Shown here in pieces: positions 15,075 through 23,219 of a stretch of DNA of 53,589 bases; position 1 is the stretch's first letter; the number at the start of each line of letters is the position of its first letter. The translations under genes were made by a program, and so were the position numbers. Source of the DNA: VAYN01 sp964540905 (GTDB lineage: Bacteria; Actinomycetota; Thermoleophilia; Solirubrobacterales; 70-9); assembly GCA_964540905.1 (NCBI GenBank), contig CAZIOS010000017.1, positions 1-53,589 on the forward strand, given 5' to 3'. The notes below the pieces were generated by a model. It did no database searches. It was given only the letters and a program-made list of their open reading frames with translations, and had not been told where the DNA came from.

Positions 15075-16691
15075 CTAGGCCAGATTCGATTTGCGCGGGT
15101 AGACGACCTCGGGGTCGGTGAGGACGTTGACCAGGGTCGGCCGCCCGGACTCGAAGGCGCGCTCCAGCGCCGGTCGCAGCTCGCCCGGCTCGCGCACGAG
15201 GACGCCGTCGCAGCCGAGCGCTTCGACCATCTGGTCATAGCGCGTCTCCGGCCGCAGCTCCGCCGCAACCGAGTAGCCGTAGAGGAACTTCATCGGGTGG
15301 TGCTCGAGCGCCCAGATCCCGTTGTTGCCCATCACCCCGACGACGCCGAGGCCGTGTCGCGCCATCGTGTCGAACTCCATTCCGGCGAAGCCGAAGGCGC
15401 CGTCGCCGAGCAGCAGGCAGACCTGCCGATCCGGGTGGGCGACCTTGGCGCCGATCGCCTGGCCGGGGCCGGCGCCGAGGCAACCGAAGGGGCCGGGGTC
15501 CATCCAGCAGCCCGGCTGGTAGGTGTCGACGAAGCGGCCGGCGTAGGAGACGAAGTCGCCGCCGTCGCCGACGACGATCGCGTCGCGGTCGAGCACCTCC
15601 CCCAGCTCGCGGTAGATCCGCACCGGGTGCAGCGGCGAGCGCGGGTCGTCGAGCTCCTCGCGCTCGGCCGCCCGCTTCTCGGCCTCGACCTCGCGCAGCC
15701 GCTCGAGCCAGCGACCGCTGCGCGGCTTGCCGCCAGCGGCGCCCTCGCGGATCGCCGCCAGGCTGGCGCGGACGTCACCGACCAGGTCGATCGCGGGCGC
15801 GCGGTTGGCGCTGAGCCGGTTCGGAGCGACATCGAGGCGGACGATCTTCGTCTCCGCGCCGAAGCTGGCGCCGAAGCCGAGCCGGAAGTCCATCGGCACC
15901 CCGACCACCAGCGCCACGTCGGCCCCTTTCAGCGCCGTGCCGCGGGCGCGGCTGAAGGCCAGCTCGTGGTCGGCCGGGAGGCAGCCGCGGCCAAGGCCGT
16001 TGAGGAAGACGGGGATGCCCAGCGCCTCGGCCAGGGCCCGCAGCTCGACCTCGCCGTGGCCCCAGTAGAGGCCGGTGCCGGCCATGATCGCCGGCCGCTC
16101 GGCGCCCGCCAGCAGCGCCGCCGCCTCCTCCACCCCCGCCGCCGGCTCGGCCACGGGCGCCTGCGGTGCCGCCGGGATCTCGGCCTCGGTCTCGGTGAAG
16201 ACGACGTCAAGCGGGTAGTCGATGAAGGTCGGGCCGCTGGGCGCCGCCAGGGCCAGGTCGAGCGCCGCCGCGGTCATCGTCGCGATCCGGTCCGGCTCCC
16301 TGACCGTCGCCGCCGACTTGACCAGTGGCGCGACGAAGGGCAGGTGGTCGATCTCCTGCAGCGAGCCCGAGCCCCAGCGCAGCTCCGGGGCGCGGCCGCC
16401 GAGCACGCAGAGCGGCGAGCCGTTGGCCTGCGCCCCGGCGATCGCGCTGAGCCCGTTGGTGACGCCCGGCCCGGCGGTCAGCGCCGCCACCCCCACTCCC
16501 CGCGTCGCCTTCGCCAGCCCCTCCGCCGCGAAGGCGGCGGTCTGCTCGTGGCGGACGTCCACGAGCCCGATCCCCTCCTCCTTGCAGCCGTCGTAGATCG
16601 AGAACAGGTGTCCTCCCGACAGCGTGAAGAGATGATCGACGCCACGCGACTTCAGCGCCTTGGCGACGACGCGCCCCCCATGAACCTCCAT
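15075..16691 (-). CDS. Thiamine-pyrophosphate enzyme, acetolactate-synthase-like
   Basis: 538 residues with the three-domain layout of the ALS/POX family. N-terminal PYR domain with the catalytic Glu in VDVRHEQTAAFAAEGLA (about 50) and GPGVTNGLSAIAGA; central domain (about 190-320); C-terminal PP domain with the Mg-TPP motif LLLGDGAFGFAGMEFD ... GNN (about 420-450). FAD is not clearly required. Close relatives are labelled acetolactate synthase, but the gene stands alone without ilvN or ilvC, so a benzoylformate-decarboxylase- or oxalyl-CoA-type reaction is possible. ATG preceded by TAGGCT 6 bases upstream. Confidence 0.85.
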   Translation of the reverse strand: MEVHGGRVVAKALKSRGVDHLFTLSGGHLFSIYDGCKEEGIGLVDVRHEQTAAFAAEGLAKATRGVGVAALTAGPGVTNGLSAIAGAQANGSPLCVLGGRAPELRWGSGSLQEIDHLPFVAPLVKSAATVREPDRIATMTAAALDLALAAPSGPTFIDYPLDVVFTETEAEIPAAPQAPVAEPAAGVEEAAALLAGAERPAIMAGTGLYWGHGEVELRALAEALGIPVFLNGLGRGCLPADHELAFSRARGTALKGADVALVVGVPMDFRLGFGASFGAETKIVRLDVAPNRLSANRAPAIDLVGDVRASLAAIREGAAGGKPRSGRWLERLREVEAEKRAAEREELDDPRSPLHPVRIYRELGEVLDRDAIVVGDGGDFVSYAGRFVDTYQPGCWMDPGPFGCLGAGPGQAIGAKVAHPDRQVCLLLGDGAFGFAGMEFDTMARHGLGVVGVMGNNGIWALEHHPMKFLYGYSVAAELRPETRYDQMVEALGCDGVLVREPGELRPALERAFESGRPTLVNVLTDPEVVYPRKSNLA

Positions 16692-16697
16692 GGTTTG

Positions 16698-16703
16698 AGC
16701 CTA
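16698..16703 (-). promoter_or_regulatory. -10 hexamer TAGGCT, leaderless start
   Basis: TAGGCT ends 6 bases before the ATG of the TPP enzyme, between that gene and the tRNA-Leu just upstream on the same strand. Confidence 0.45.
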
Positions 16704-16721
16704 TAAGGCGGCCTGAAGGAA

Positions 16722-16807
16722 TGCCCGGGGCGGGACTCGAACCCGCAAGCCCCCGAGGGGGCAGCGCCTTTTAAGGGCGCCGCTTTTGCCAGTTTCGCCA
16801 CCCGGGC
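16722..16807 (-). tRNA. tRNA-Leu (TAA)
   Basis: 86 bases, class II. Acceptor GCCCGGG/CCCGGGC with discriminator A, anticodon loop CTTAAAA between GCGCC and GGCGC, long variable arm with a GCCCCC/GGGGGC stem, T-arm GCGGGTTCGAGTCCCGC. CCA is not encoded. Confidence 0.97.
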
Positions 16808-16925
16808 CCGGCGATGGTATCCAGCCTGCGCCGGCCTAAAACGGCAATAAATCTTCGCCGGGCGCAACTCCGCCGCTGTTACGGTGTCTCTAGGTACAGA
16901 AACGACGCCTTCCCTGGAGGAGAGC

Positions 16926-18464
16926 TTGGAGGCATCCGCCCTAACGCACGCCAGTCGCCGCGGACTTCTCGCCCGGCGCTCCCCCCTGCTCAAGCTGCAG
17001 GGCGATGCGCGGCTGATCGCGATGGCCCGCAGCGGCAACGCCGGCGCCTTCGAGACGATCGTCGACCGCTACCAGGGCCGGCTGCTCGGCTTCTGCCGCC
17101 AGATGCTGGGCTCGACCGAGGATGCCGAGGACGTCCTGCAGGAGGTCTTCGTCAACGCCTACCGGGCGATGCTCGCCGACGAGCGCGAGATCAACCTGCG
17201 CCCCTGGCTCTACCGGATCGCCCGCAACCGCTGCCTCAACCAGCTGCGCAAACCGACCGCCGACGCGCAGGAATCGATGGACATGGTGCCCGCGGTGGAA
17301 GCCTCCTCGACCGCCGAGAAGGTCCACAACCGCGAGGAGTTCCGGCAGCTGCTGGAGGACGTCAAGAAGCTTCCCGAGACCCAGCGCTCGGCGCTGCTGC
17401 TGCGCGAGATGGACGCCCTCTCCTACGAGGAGATCGCGGCGGCGATGGAGACCACGGTGCCCTCGGTCAAGTCTCTGTTGGTGCGGGCGCGGATCTCGCT
17501 CGCCGAGGCGAGCCAGGCGCGACTGCTGACCTGCGGCGAGGTCCGGCTCGAGCTCTCCGAAGCGGCCGAGGGCCTGCGCAAGGTCTCGGCCCCGGTCCGC
17601 CGCCACGTCCGCGAGTGCGACGAGTGCGCCGACTTCCGCTCCCAGGTCCGCTCCAACGAGAAGGCGCTGGCGGCGCTCTTCCCGGTCGGCGGTCTGCTGG
17701 CGTTCAAGAGCTTCATCGCCTCCAAGCTTGGGTTTGGCGGCGGCAGCGCCGGCGGAGCCGGTGCCGCCGGAGCCGGTGCCGGAGCGGCCGGAGCCGGAGC
17801 CGCCAGCGCTGGCGCGGTCGGCAGCGTCGGCGCCGCGTTCGGTGGCAGCGGCGCCGCCGGCGGCATCGGCGCGATCGGCGGCGCGATCGGGACCAAGGCG
17901 GTTGCCGGCGTCGTCACCGCCGCGGTGATCACCGCCGGCGCCGTCGAGGTGAAGCAGAACGACGCCACCCCGGTCAACCACGGCGCCTCCATCAGCCGCC
18001 TTCACACCCACCAGCCCACCGGCCCGGCCCTGGCGACGGCACGCGCAACCGCGCCGACGATCCACCAGAGCAAGCCCACTGTGGCGCCCCCGCCTGCGCC
18101 TGCGATCGAAACCGCCCCGCCAGCGGCTCCGGCCAAGCCCGAAACGGCCCCGGTCGTCGACGCAAGCGAAGCCGCCGACCAGTCCAACGCCGGTGAAACC
18201 ACCGCGGCCGGCGCCCCCGGCGTCGAAAGCGTCACCGCGGCGACCCCCGCCGCCGGAGCGGGCGCCGGCGCCACTCACAGCGGCGGCGGCACCGTCGTCG
18301 TCACCGTCGGCGGCAGCCCCGCCCCGCCTCCGGCGACGCCGGCCCCCGAATCTACGCCGGCCCCGCCGCCGGCCGAATCGGCACCGGCGCCGAGTGCCGG
18401 CTCATCTTCAGGCAGCGCCTCCGGAGCCGAAGCGCCGGCGCCGGAAGCCGAACCAGCGGCCTAG
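16926..18464 (+). CDS. ECF sigma factor fused to a zinc anti-sigma-like domain and Gly/Ala-rich membrane tail
   Basis: About 512 residues. Sigma region 2 (about 40-110: FETIVDRYQGRLLGFCRQML, DAEDVLQEVFVNAYR, LYRIARNRCLNQLR), sigma region 4 (about 145-195: LPETQRSALLLREMDALSY, EEIAAAMETTVPSVKSLLVR), then Cys203 and H227VRECDEC234, a HxxxCxxC zinc anti-sigma motif. Next come a stretch of almost only Gly, Ala and Ser (about 270-322), a membrane segment (AVAGVVTAAVITAGAVEV) and a Pro/Ala-rich tail of about 150 residues. TTG at 16926 behind GGAGGAG is preferred; an in-frame GTG at 16884 has no such site. Divergent from tRNA-Leu. Confidence 0.88.
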   Translation: MEASALTHASRRGLLARRSPLLKLQGDARLIAMARSGNAGAFETIVDRYQGRLLGFCRQMLGSTEDAEDVLQEVFVNAYRAMLADEREINLRPWLYRIARNRCLNQLRKPTADAQESMDMVPAVEASSTAEKVHNREEFRQLLEDVKKLPETQRSALLLREMDALSYEEIAAAMETTVPSVKSLLVRARISLAEASQARLLTCGEVRLELSEAAEGLRKVSAPVRRHVRECDECADFRSQVRSNEKALAALFPVGGLLAFKSFIASKLGFGGGSAGGAGAAGAGAGAAGAGAASAGAVGSVGAAFGGSGAAGGIGAIGGAIGTKAVAGVVTAAVITAGAVEVKQNDATPVNHGASISRLHTHQPTGPALATARATAPTIHQSKPTVAPPPAPAIETAPPAAPAKPETAPVVDASEAADQSNAGETTAAGAPGVESVTAATPAAGAGAGATHSGGGTVVVTVGGSPAPPPATPAPESTPAPPPAESAPAPSAGSSSGSASGAEAPAPEAEPAA

Positions 18465-18479
18465 CCAGCCGCCCCGCGG

Positions 18480-19403
18480 CTACTGCAGGCCGATCACTTT
18501 GAGCCGTCGCATCAGGCAGGTGCCGGCGAATTCGCGCGTTTCCTCCAGCGAGTAGCCGAACAGCTCGAAATCCTCCTCTTCGGCCCAGGGCGGCGAGAGG
18601 ACGCCGTCGGCGACCGGCAGCGACTCCTCCAGCGTGCGCTGGATCGCCCGCTTGTAGCGGTCGTCCTCGCGCGCCATCTCGCGCAGGAAGACGGAGCCGA
18701 AGGCGACGTGGCGGTGCTCGTCGCGGGCGACGTTGTTGAAGCCCTCGACGAAGGTCGGCAGCGTCCCTTCGCGTTCGTTGAAATCCATGATGAAGTGCTG
18801 GCCGGTGAGGGCCAGCATCCCCTCGATCACCATGTGGTAGAGCGTCACCGCCTCGACCAGCGCCTCGGTGTCCTCCGGTTCGGCCGAGAGCCGCTCGGTG
18901 CGCCGCTTCAGCATCTCGTCGAAGAGGCGGCCGAAGTTGTCGTTGAGATGCTCCGAGGTCTCCGCCAGCATCTCGCTGAGGCCGTCGGACTCCAGCACCC
19001 CCACCTCACGGTAGAAGCGCTCGAAGAAGCGGACGTGGCGGGCCTCGTCGGCGATCTGCGTGCAGAGGAAGACTTTCTGGTCCTCGGTCGGCGCCGCCCG
19101 CATGATCGGCCCCAGCTCCTCGGCGACCTTCTGCTCGCCGATGAAGAAGGAGGAGAGCCCGTACATGCGCTGGAAGCGCTCCTCGGCGCTGATCCGCTGC
19201 TGCCAGTCCTCGCGGTCGCGGCTGAAGTCGAGCTCCTGCGTCTGCCATTGCTGGCGCTCCCAGAGCAGGTAGAGCTCCTCGTAGGTGAGCAGCTTGACGT
19301 CGGCGGTGCGGTCGGCCGCCGCCATCAGCGCCGGGTCGGCGGTCTCCTGGAAATCGGCTCGCTCCGTCCGGGACTGGGTCCCCGACGCCTCTCTGGCCTC
19401 CAT
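18480..19403 (-). CDS. R2-like ligand-binding oxidase (R2lox-type ferritin-like protein)
   Basis: 307-residue ferritin-like four-helix protein with two metal sites. Candidate ligands from the start at 19403: Glu90 (FFIGEQKVAEEL), Glu120 and His123 (DEARH), Glu194 (YHMVIEG), Glu229 and His232 (DEHRH). The R2lox cross-link pair is also present: Val93, three residues after the first ligand, and Tyr189, five before Glu194. R2lox proteins carry a Mn/Fe centre and oxidise an unknown lipid-like substrate; they are not ribonucleotide reductases. The ATG at 19403 is favoured by GGAGGAG 8 bases upstream. Starts 18480 just after the sigma-fusion gene, convergent. Confidence 0.8.
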   Translation of the reverse strand: MEAREASGTQSRTERADFQETADPALMAAADRTADVKLLTYEELYLLWERQQWQTQELDFSRDREDWQQRISAEERFQRMYGLSSFFIGEQKVAEELGPIMRAAPTEDQKVFLCTQIADEARHVRFFERFYREVGVLESDGLSEMLAETSEHLNDNFGRLFDEMLKRRTERLSAEPEDTEALVEAVTLYHMVIEGMLALTGQHFIMDFNEREGTLPTFVEGFNNVARDEHRHVAFGSVFLREMAREDDRYKRAIQRTLEESLPVADGVLSPPWAEEEDFELFGYSLEETREFAGTCLMRRLKVIGLQ

Positions 19404-19478
19404 CTTCAACTCTCCTCCGGTTGGCTGTCGCGGTTCGGGGGCGAGCCTACCAGCAGACTGGCCAGCCAGCCAGTACCT

Positions 19479-20192
19479 CTAGACCGTGTGCGTCTCTCCC
19501 GGTTTCAGGACAATGACCTTTGAGGAGGTCTGCGACTCGACGTCGGCCTTGAACGCCTCGGCGTCGGTCTCGATCGGCGGGAAGGTGTCGTAGTGCATCG
19601 GGATCACCGTCGTGGCGCCGAGGAGCTCGACCGCGACCACCGCGTCGTGGCGGTCCAACGTGTAGTGGCCGCCGATCGGCAGCAGGGCGATGTCGATCGG
19701 ATCGCGTTCGGCGATCAGCTTCATGTCGCCGAAGAGGCAGGTGTCGCCAGCGTGGTAGATCGTCTTGCCGCCGAGCTTGACCACCAGACCGCAGGCGGGG
19801 CCGATCGCGATCCCGTGCTCGGCGCTGAACGGGGCCTCTGCGGAGCCGGGGATCGTGTTCGTGTGCCAGGCCGGAACGAGCTTGATCGAGCCCCAGTCGA
19901 ACCTGACGGTGCCGCCGAAGTTGGGGTCGCTGACCTGCTCGACGCCCTGCGATTCGAGCCAGTTGGCGAGCTCGACGATCGCCACGCAGTGGGCACCGGT
20001 GCGCTTGGCGATGGGGACGGCGTCGGCGACGTGGTCGGCGTGGCCGTGCGAAAGGACGATGTGGGTCGGATCGACGTCCTCAGCGGTGGCGACCGCCACC
20101 GGGTTGTTGGGCTTCAGGAACGGGTCGGTCAGCAGCGTCGCCTCGCCGTCGCTCAGCTCGAAGCAGGACTGTCCGTGGAACTTGATCTCCAT
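19479..20192 (-). CDS. UPF0173 metal-dependent hydrolase (MBL fold)
   Basis: 237 residues, full UPF0173 length. Metal motif SHGHADH (48-54), further ligands His113 (PAWHTN), Asp in YHAGDTC (about 168) and His in IPMHYDTFPPIETD near the C terminus. The family is widespread and predicted to cleave a phosphoester or cyclic substrate; no substrate is established to my knowledge. AAAGGAGAG upstream of the ATG is a good ribosome-binding site. Begins 1 base after the stop of the upstream 113-codon gene, so the two are probably co-transcribed. Confidence 0.92.
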   Translation of the reverse strand: MEIKFHGQSCFELSDGEATLLTDPFLKPNNPVAVATAEDVDPTHIVLSHGHADHVADAVPIAKRTGAHCVAIVELANWLESQGVEQVSDPNFGGTVRFDWGSIKLVPAWHTNTIPGSAEAPFSAEHGIAIGPACGLVVKLGGKTIYHAGDTCLFGDMKLIAERDPIDIALLPIGGHYTLDRHDAVVAVELLGATTVIPMHYDTFPPIETDAEAFKADVESQTSSKVIVLKPGETHTV

Positions 20193-20193
20193 C

Positions 20194-20535
20194 TCAGCGC
20201 TCTCCTTTCGGTTCTACCGATTCCGGGTCTACGGATTCGCTCATCTCTTCGTTCAGTGCCCAGCCGACGGCAACCCCAACCATCATCCCCATCCGCGCCT
20301 CCTCGGCGAGCAGGGCGCGGACCGCGGCGATCCGCTCGTCGGGGTCGGGGACGGTGGCGGCGCGCAGGGTCTCGGCCTCGTGCGGCTCGCCGAACCAACC
20401 CCCCGCGGCCAGCGCCGCGGCGAGGACCTTCTGCAGCTGCGGCGCCGCCTGGGCGACGACGCGCTCGGCCGTGGCGAAGCGCTCGGGGTCCAGCAGCCGC
20501 TCGATCGCCGCCTCGAACTCGCTCTCGTCGGGCAC
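20194..20535 (-). CDS. Small conserved hypothetical protein
   Basis: 113 residues from a GTG, mostly helical: ESEFEAAIERLLDPERFATA, then QAAPQLQKVLAAALAAGGWF and PDPDERIAAVRALLAEEARM, ending in an acidic tail. A hydrophobic stretch MGMMVGVAVGWALNEEM is too short and mixed for a sure membrane segment. No family recognised. Directly upstream of the UPF0173 gene with one base between, and started from TAGGCT, whose first three bases are the TAG stop of the rhomboid-like gene. Confidence 0.65.
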   Translation of the reverse strand: MPDESEFEAAIERLLDPERFATAERVVAQAAPQLQKVLAAALAAGGWFGEPHEAETLRAATVPDPDERIAAVRALLAEEARMGMMVGVAVGWALNEEMSESVDPESVEPKGER

Positions 20536-20541
20536 CGCCTC

Positions 20542-20547
20542 AGCCTA
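20542..20547 (-). promoter_or_regulatory. -10 hexamer TAGGCT, leaderless start
   Basis: TAGGCT ends 6 bases before the GTG of the small hypothetical gene; its TAG is at the same time the stop codon of the upstream rhomboid-like gene. Confidence 0.45.
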
Positions 20548-21312
20548 GTGGGAGGAGCGCATCGCCGAGGCGGCCAGCCCGGCGAGGCCGCCGACGGCGC
20601 CGCCGACCAGGCAGGAGAAGAAGTCCGCGGTCGGTGCGAACAGCGGCAGCGCCAGCAGCACCGCGGCGGCAACGGCGACGCCGATCGCGTCGTAGTCGTC
20701 GTCGATCGCCCCGTGCGCCTCGGCGCGGCGCAGGGCGAACCAGGCGGCGACCATCCCCAGCGCCATCCCGTTGCCGCCGGCGATCACGGTGATTTCCCCC
20801 TGGGCGCCGGCGATCCCGCTCGCCGCCAGCGTCCCCAGCGCGCCGCAGGCGAGCAGCAGGACCGCGGTGGGGCCGGTTCCGAGCCGGCGCTCGACCCCGG
20901 TGGCGAAGATCGCCAGGCCGACCCCGACCACGAACAGGTAGCCGACGTCGACGTAGGCGAAGGGGGCGGTGATGACCCGCCACCATTCGCCCTCGACCGG
21001 GACGATGACGCCGCCGAAGGTCGAGAGCGGGTTGCCGCTGGCCTTCTGCACCAGCAGCAGGATCGCCGAGCCGAGGATCACGGTCAGCGTCGCGTAGGGG
21101 CGCAGAGCGCCCTCGCCGCCGAGGCGCAAGCGGGGCAGCAGGCGCGGGCGTCGGCGGCGGCGCGGGCGCTGCGCCTCGAGGCCGTCGCCGCGGCGCTCCA
21201 GCTTCGGCGCCCGCTTGCGCAGGCGGGCGCCGCAGTAGGGGCACTCGGTGACGTAGGGACTGACCTCGGAGCCGCAGTTCTTGCAGATGACGCTGAGCTC
21301 AGTCTCACTCAT
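20545..21312 (-). CDS. Zinc-ribbon rhomboid-fold protein without catalytic residues
   Basis: 255 residues. N-terminal zinc ribbon (C10KNC13 and C24PYC27), a very basic linker (30-64), then six membrane segments of the rhomboid fold: VEGEWWRVITAPFAY (107-120) matches the rhomboid L1 region, and ERRLGTGPTAVLLLACGALG the following segment. The active-site motif GxSG is GGNG (179-182), with Asn181 in place of Ser, and the partner-His region reads SCLVGGAVGG (233-242) with no His. It cannot be a serine protease and is best called a pseudorhomboid, perhaps a membrane-protein chaperone (inference from iRhom/derlin). Confidence 0.8.
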   Translation of the reverse strand: MSETELSVICKNCGSEVSPYVTECPYCGARLRKRAPKLERRGDGLEAQRPRRRRRPRLLPRLRLGGEGALRPYATLTVILGSAILLLVQKASGNPLSTFGGVIVPVEGEWWRVITAPFAYVDVGYLFVVGVGLAIFATGVERRLGTGPTAVLLLACGALGTLAASGIAGAQGEITVIAGGNGMALGMVAAWFALRRAEAHGAIDDDYDAIGVAVAAAVLLALPLFAPTADFFSCLVGGAVGGLAGLAASAMRSSH

Positions 21313-21321
21313 TCTCCGTCG

Positions 21322-21327
21322 AGAATA
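21322..21327 (-). promoter_or_regulatory. -10 hexamer TATTCT, leaderless start
   Basis: TATTCT ends 9 bases before the ATG of the pseudorhomboid gene. Confidence 0.45.
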
Positions 21328-21402
21328 ACCCCCCGATGCCGCGCCTCGCCGGCGTTGCCGGTGGCATACTGCCGAGACACCCATCTTCGAGGAGGAATCT
21401 AC

Positions 21403-22323
21403 GTGGAGCTGAAGAGTCTGACCGAGCAGAAATCGCTGCTTGCGACCCTGCCGCCAGGCAAACGTGCGCGCCTGCACCGCCTGCTGTTCGAGTTCGGCCC
21501 CGGCAACGGAACGCTGATGCTGCTGCCGATCGACCAGGGCATCGAGCACGGCCCGCGCGACTTCTTCCCCAACCCGGCCTCGAAGGACCCCGACTACCAG
21601 TTCCGGCTCGCGGCGGAGGCCGGCTACTCGGCGCTCGCCTGCCAGATCGGCATGGCCGAGAAGCACTACCCCGACTACGCCGGCCGGGTGCCGCTGATCC
21701 TCAAGGTCAACGGCAAGACCGACATCCCGCCGTCCTCCAAGTCCTTCTCCTCCTGCAACGCCAGCGTCGAGGACGGGGTCCGGCTCGGCGCCGACGCGAT
21801 CGGCTACACGCTCTACGTCGGCTCGCCGCGCCAGGACGAGGACCTCGCCCAGCTGCGCCAGGTGCGCCAGGACTGCGACCGCTTCGGGATGCCGCTGGTG
21901 GTCTGGTCCTACCCGCGCGGCGAATTCGTCGACGCCAAGGGCGGCCCCAACTCCTTCTACGCGATCGACTACGCGGCGCGGATGGCGATGGAGATGGGCG
22001 CCGACATCGTCAAGCTCAACATGCCGAAGATCGACCCCGGGTCCGACAAGGACGCCCCCGCCCCCTACAACGAGCTCGAGGTCGACCAGGCGGAGGCGAT
22101 CCGCCAGTGCGTCGAATCGGCCGGGCGGGCGCTGGTGGTCCTCTCCGGCGGCTCCAAGACCGACGACGAGACCGTCCTCCTGCACACCCGCGAGGTGATG
22201 GCGGCGGGCGGCTCCGGGGTCATCTTCGGTCGCAACGTCTGGCAGCGCGAGTGGAACGAGGCGCTGGCGATCATCGAGCAGATCAAGGAGACGCTGCTCT
22301 CCCACGTGCGCCGCACGCCGTAG
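21403..22323 (+). CDS. fbaB: Class I fructose-bisphosphate aldolase, archaeal/FbaB type
   Basis: 306-residue TIM-barrel aldolase that splits fructose 1,6-bisphosphate into dihydroxyacetone phosphate and glyceraldehyde 3-phosphate. Seen: LLPIDQGIEHGPRDFFPNP (the family's DHG-like N-terminal motif), the strand LPLILKVNGKT-like segment, and the Schiff-base lysine region GADIVKLNMPK (about 205). C-terminal phosphate-binding loops are VLSGGSKTDD and GSGVIFGRN. GTG start with GGAGGAATCTAC directly upstream; a CATACT -10 candidate lies at 21365-21370. A glycolytic partner to enolase further along the window. Confidence 0.9.
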   Translation: MELKSLTEQKSLLATLPPGKRARLHRLLFEFGPGNGTLMLLPIDQGIEHGPRDFFPNPASKDPDYQFRLAAEAGYSALACQIGMAEKHYPDYAGRVPLILKVNGKTDIPPSSKSFSSCNASVEDGVRLGADAIGYTLYVGSPRQDEDLAQLRQVRQDCDRFGMPLVVWSYPRGEFVDAKGGPNSFYAIDYAARMAMEMGADIVKLNMPKIDPGSDKDAPAPYNELEVDQAEAIRQCVESAGRALVVLSGGSKTDDETVLLHTREVMAAGGSGVIFGRNVWQREWNEALAIIEQIKETLLSHVRRTP

Positions 22324-22365
22324 CGACAGGGGGGTGAGTTCGGGCCCGCCCCGGCTTGGAAGGGG

Positions 22366-22887
22366 GTGGGCGGCGCAGCGCGACTTCGTGGCGGGACCGG
22401 CAGCGCCGTGCTGCTGCTGGTCGCCGCGGCGCTGCTGCTGCGGCCCTGGGAGGGGCGGCCGGGGGCAAACCCCGGGCCGGCCAGCGCCCGTGCCTTCGTC
22501 ACCCGCGCGGTCGACGGCGACACGATCGAGGTCCGCCTCGGCGGCCGCCTCGAGGACGTCCGCTACATCGGCGTCGACACCCCGGAGACGGTCAAGCCGG
22601 ACACGCCGGTGCAGTGCTTCGGGCCCCGCGCCTCCGCCTTCGACCACAGCCTGGTCGAAGGGCGCCGGGTGCGGCTCGTCTTCGGGGTCGAGCGCCGCGA
22701 CGTCTACGGCCGCTTGCTCGCCTACGTCTACCTCGGGCGCCGCTTCGTCAACGCGATGCTGGTCCGTCGCGGCCTGGCGCGGACGCTGACGATCCCGCCC
22801 AACGACCGCCACGCGGCGCTGTTCGGGCGCCTGCAGAGGGACGCCGCGCGGGCGGGGCGGGGTCTCTGGGGCGCCTGCCCGCCCTGA
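22366..22887 (+). CDS. Exported thermonuclease-family (SNase) protein
   Basis: 173 residues from a GTG behind GGAAGGGG. An N-terminal hydrophobic segment (about 12-27, GSAVLLLVAAALLLRPW) acts as signal anchor. The SNase OB-fold domain follows: FVTRAVDGDTIEVRL (metal-binding Asp), YIGVDTPETV (catalytic Glu region), and RRDVYGRLLAYVYL (catalytic Arg). The first catalytic Arg sits in EDVRYIGVD. Family members cut DNA and RNA outside the cell, depending on Ca2+. Follows the aldolase by 42 bases and is probably co-transcribed. Confidence 0.88.
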   Translation: MGGAARLRGGTGSAVLLLVAAALLLRPWEGRPGANPGPASARAFVTRAVDGDTIEVRLGGRLEDVRYIGVDTPETVKPDTPVQCFGPRASAFDHSLVEGRRVRLVFGVERRDVYGRLLAYVYLGRRFVNAMLVRRGLARTLTIPPNDRHAALFGRLQRDAARAGRGLWGACPP

Positions 22888-22940
22888 ACCGTTTCTTGCA
22901 GCTTTGCTACGGTCCCCGGCGGCCTTTCCGGGCCACCCCT

Positions 22941-23180
22941 ATGAGAATGCGACAGAGCATCTCCCAGTTCGAGACCGCCTTCGAGCAGGAGACTTCACTT
23001 GAGCGCCGCCGCCGCGAGCAGCTACGGCGCCGCGCCGCCAACCGCTCGCGAGCGCGGCGGATCAGCCGCACCGAGCAGCACGGCAAGGTCCGCTTCAGCG
23101 TCCTCGCCGTCTGCCTGACCGTGACCGTGGTCGTGGTCGTGATCGCGATGTTCGAGGCGCTCGGCTCCCTGATGGCCTAG
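22941..23180 (+). CDS. Small basic tail-anchored membrane protein
   Basis: 79 residues: an Arg-rich helix (SLERRRREQLRRRAANRSRARR, about 25-46 with the central part strongly basic) and a C-terminal membrane segment (about 55-75, VLAVCLTVTVVVVVIAMFEA). No family recognised. The basic helix could bind nucleic acid or membrane phospholipid. A second ATG lies two codons downstream. A TACGGT at 22909-22914 would give a short leader. Confidence 0.55.
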   Translation: MRMRQSISQFETAFEQETSLERRRREQLRRRAANRSRARRISRTEQHGKVRFSVLAVCLTVTVVVVVIAMFEALGSLMA

Positions 23181-23204
23181 GGACCGACGACCGCCCCGGT
23201 TGAA

Positions 23205-23210
23205 TAGACT
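23205..23210 (+). promoter_or_regulatory. -10 hexamer TAGACT, leaderless start
   Basis: TAGACT ends 9 bases before the ATG of the HTH/polyampholyte gene. Confidence 0.5.
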
Positions 23211-23219
23211 CGCGCGCCG

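Noticed and set aside
16884..16886. GTG at 16884 as start of the fused sigma factor
   Set aside because: No ribosome-binding site or suitable -10; TTG at 16926 has GGAGGAG and leads straight into the conserved part.
17756..17890. Gly/Ala-coding repeats as a CRISPR or tandem DNA repeat
   Set aside because: It is low-complexity coding DNA without regular unit length or spacers.
20545..22812. Extended 755-codon minus-strand frame upstream of the pseudorhomboid
   Set aside because: Only the part from ATG 21312 shows family features; the rest is antisense to the aldolase.
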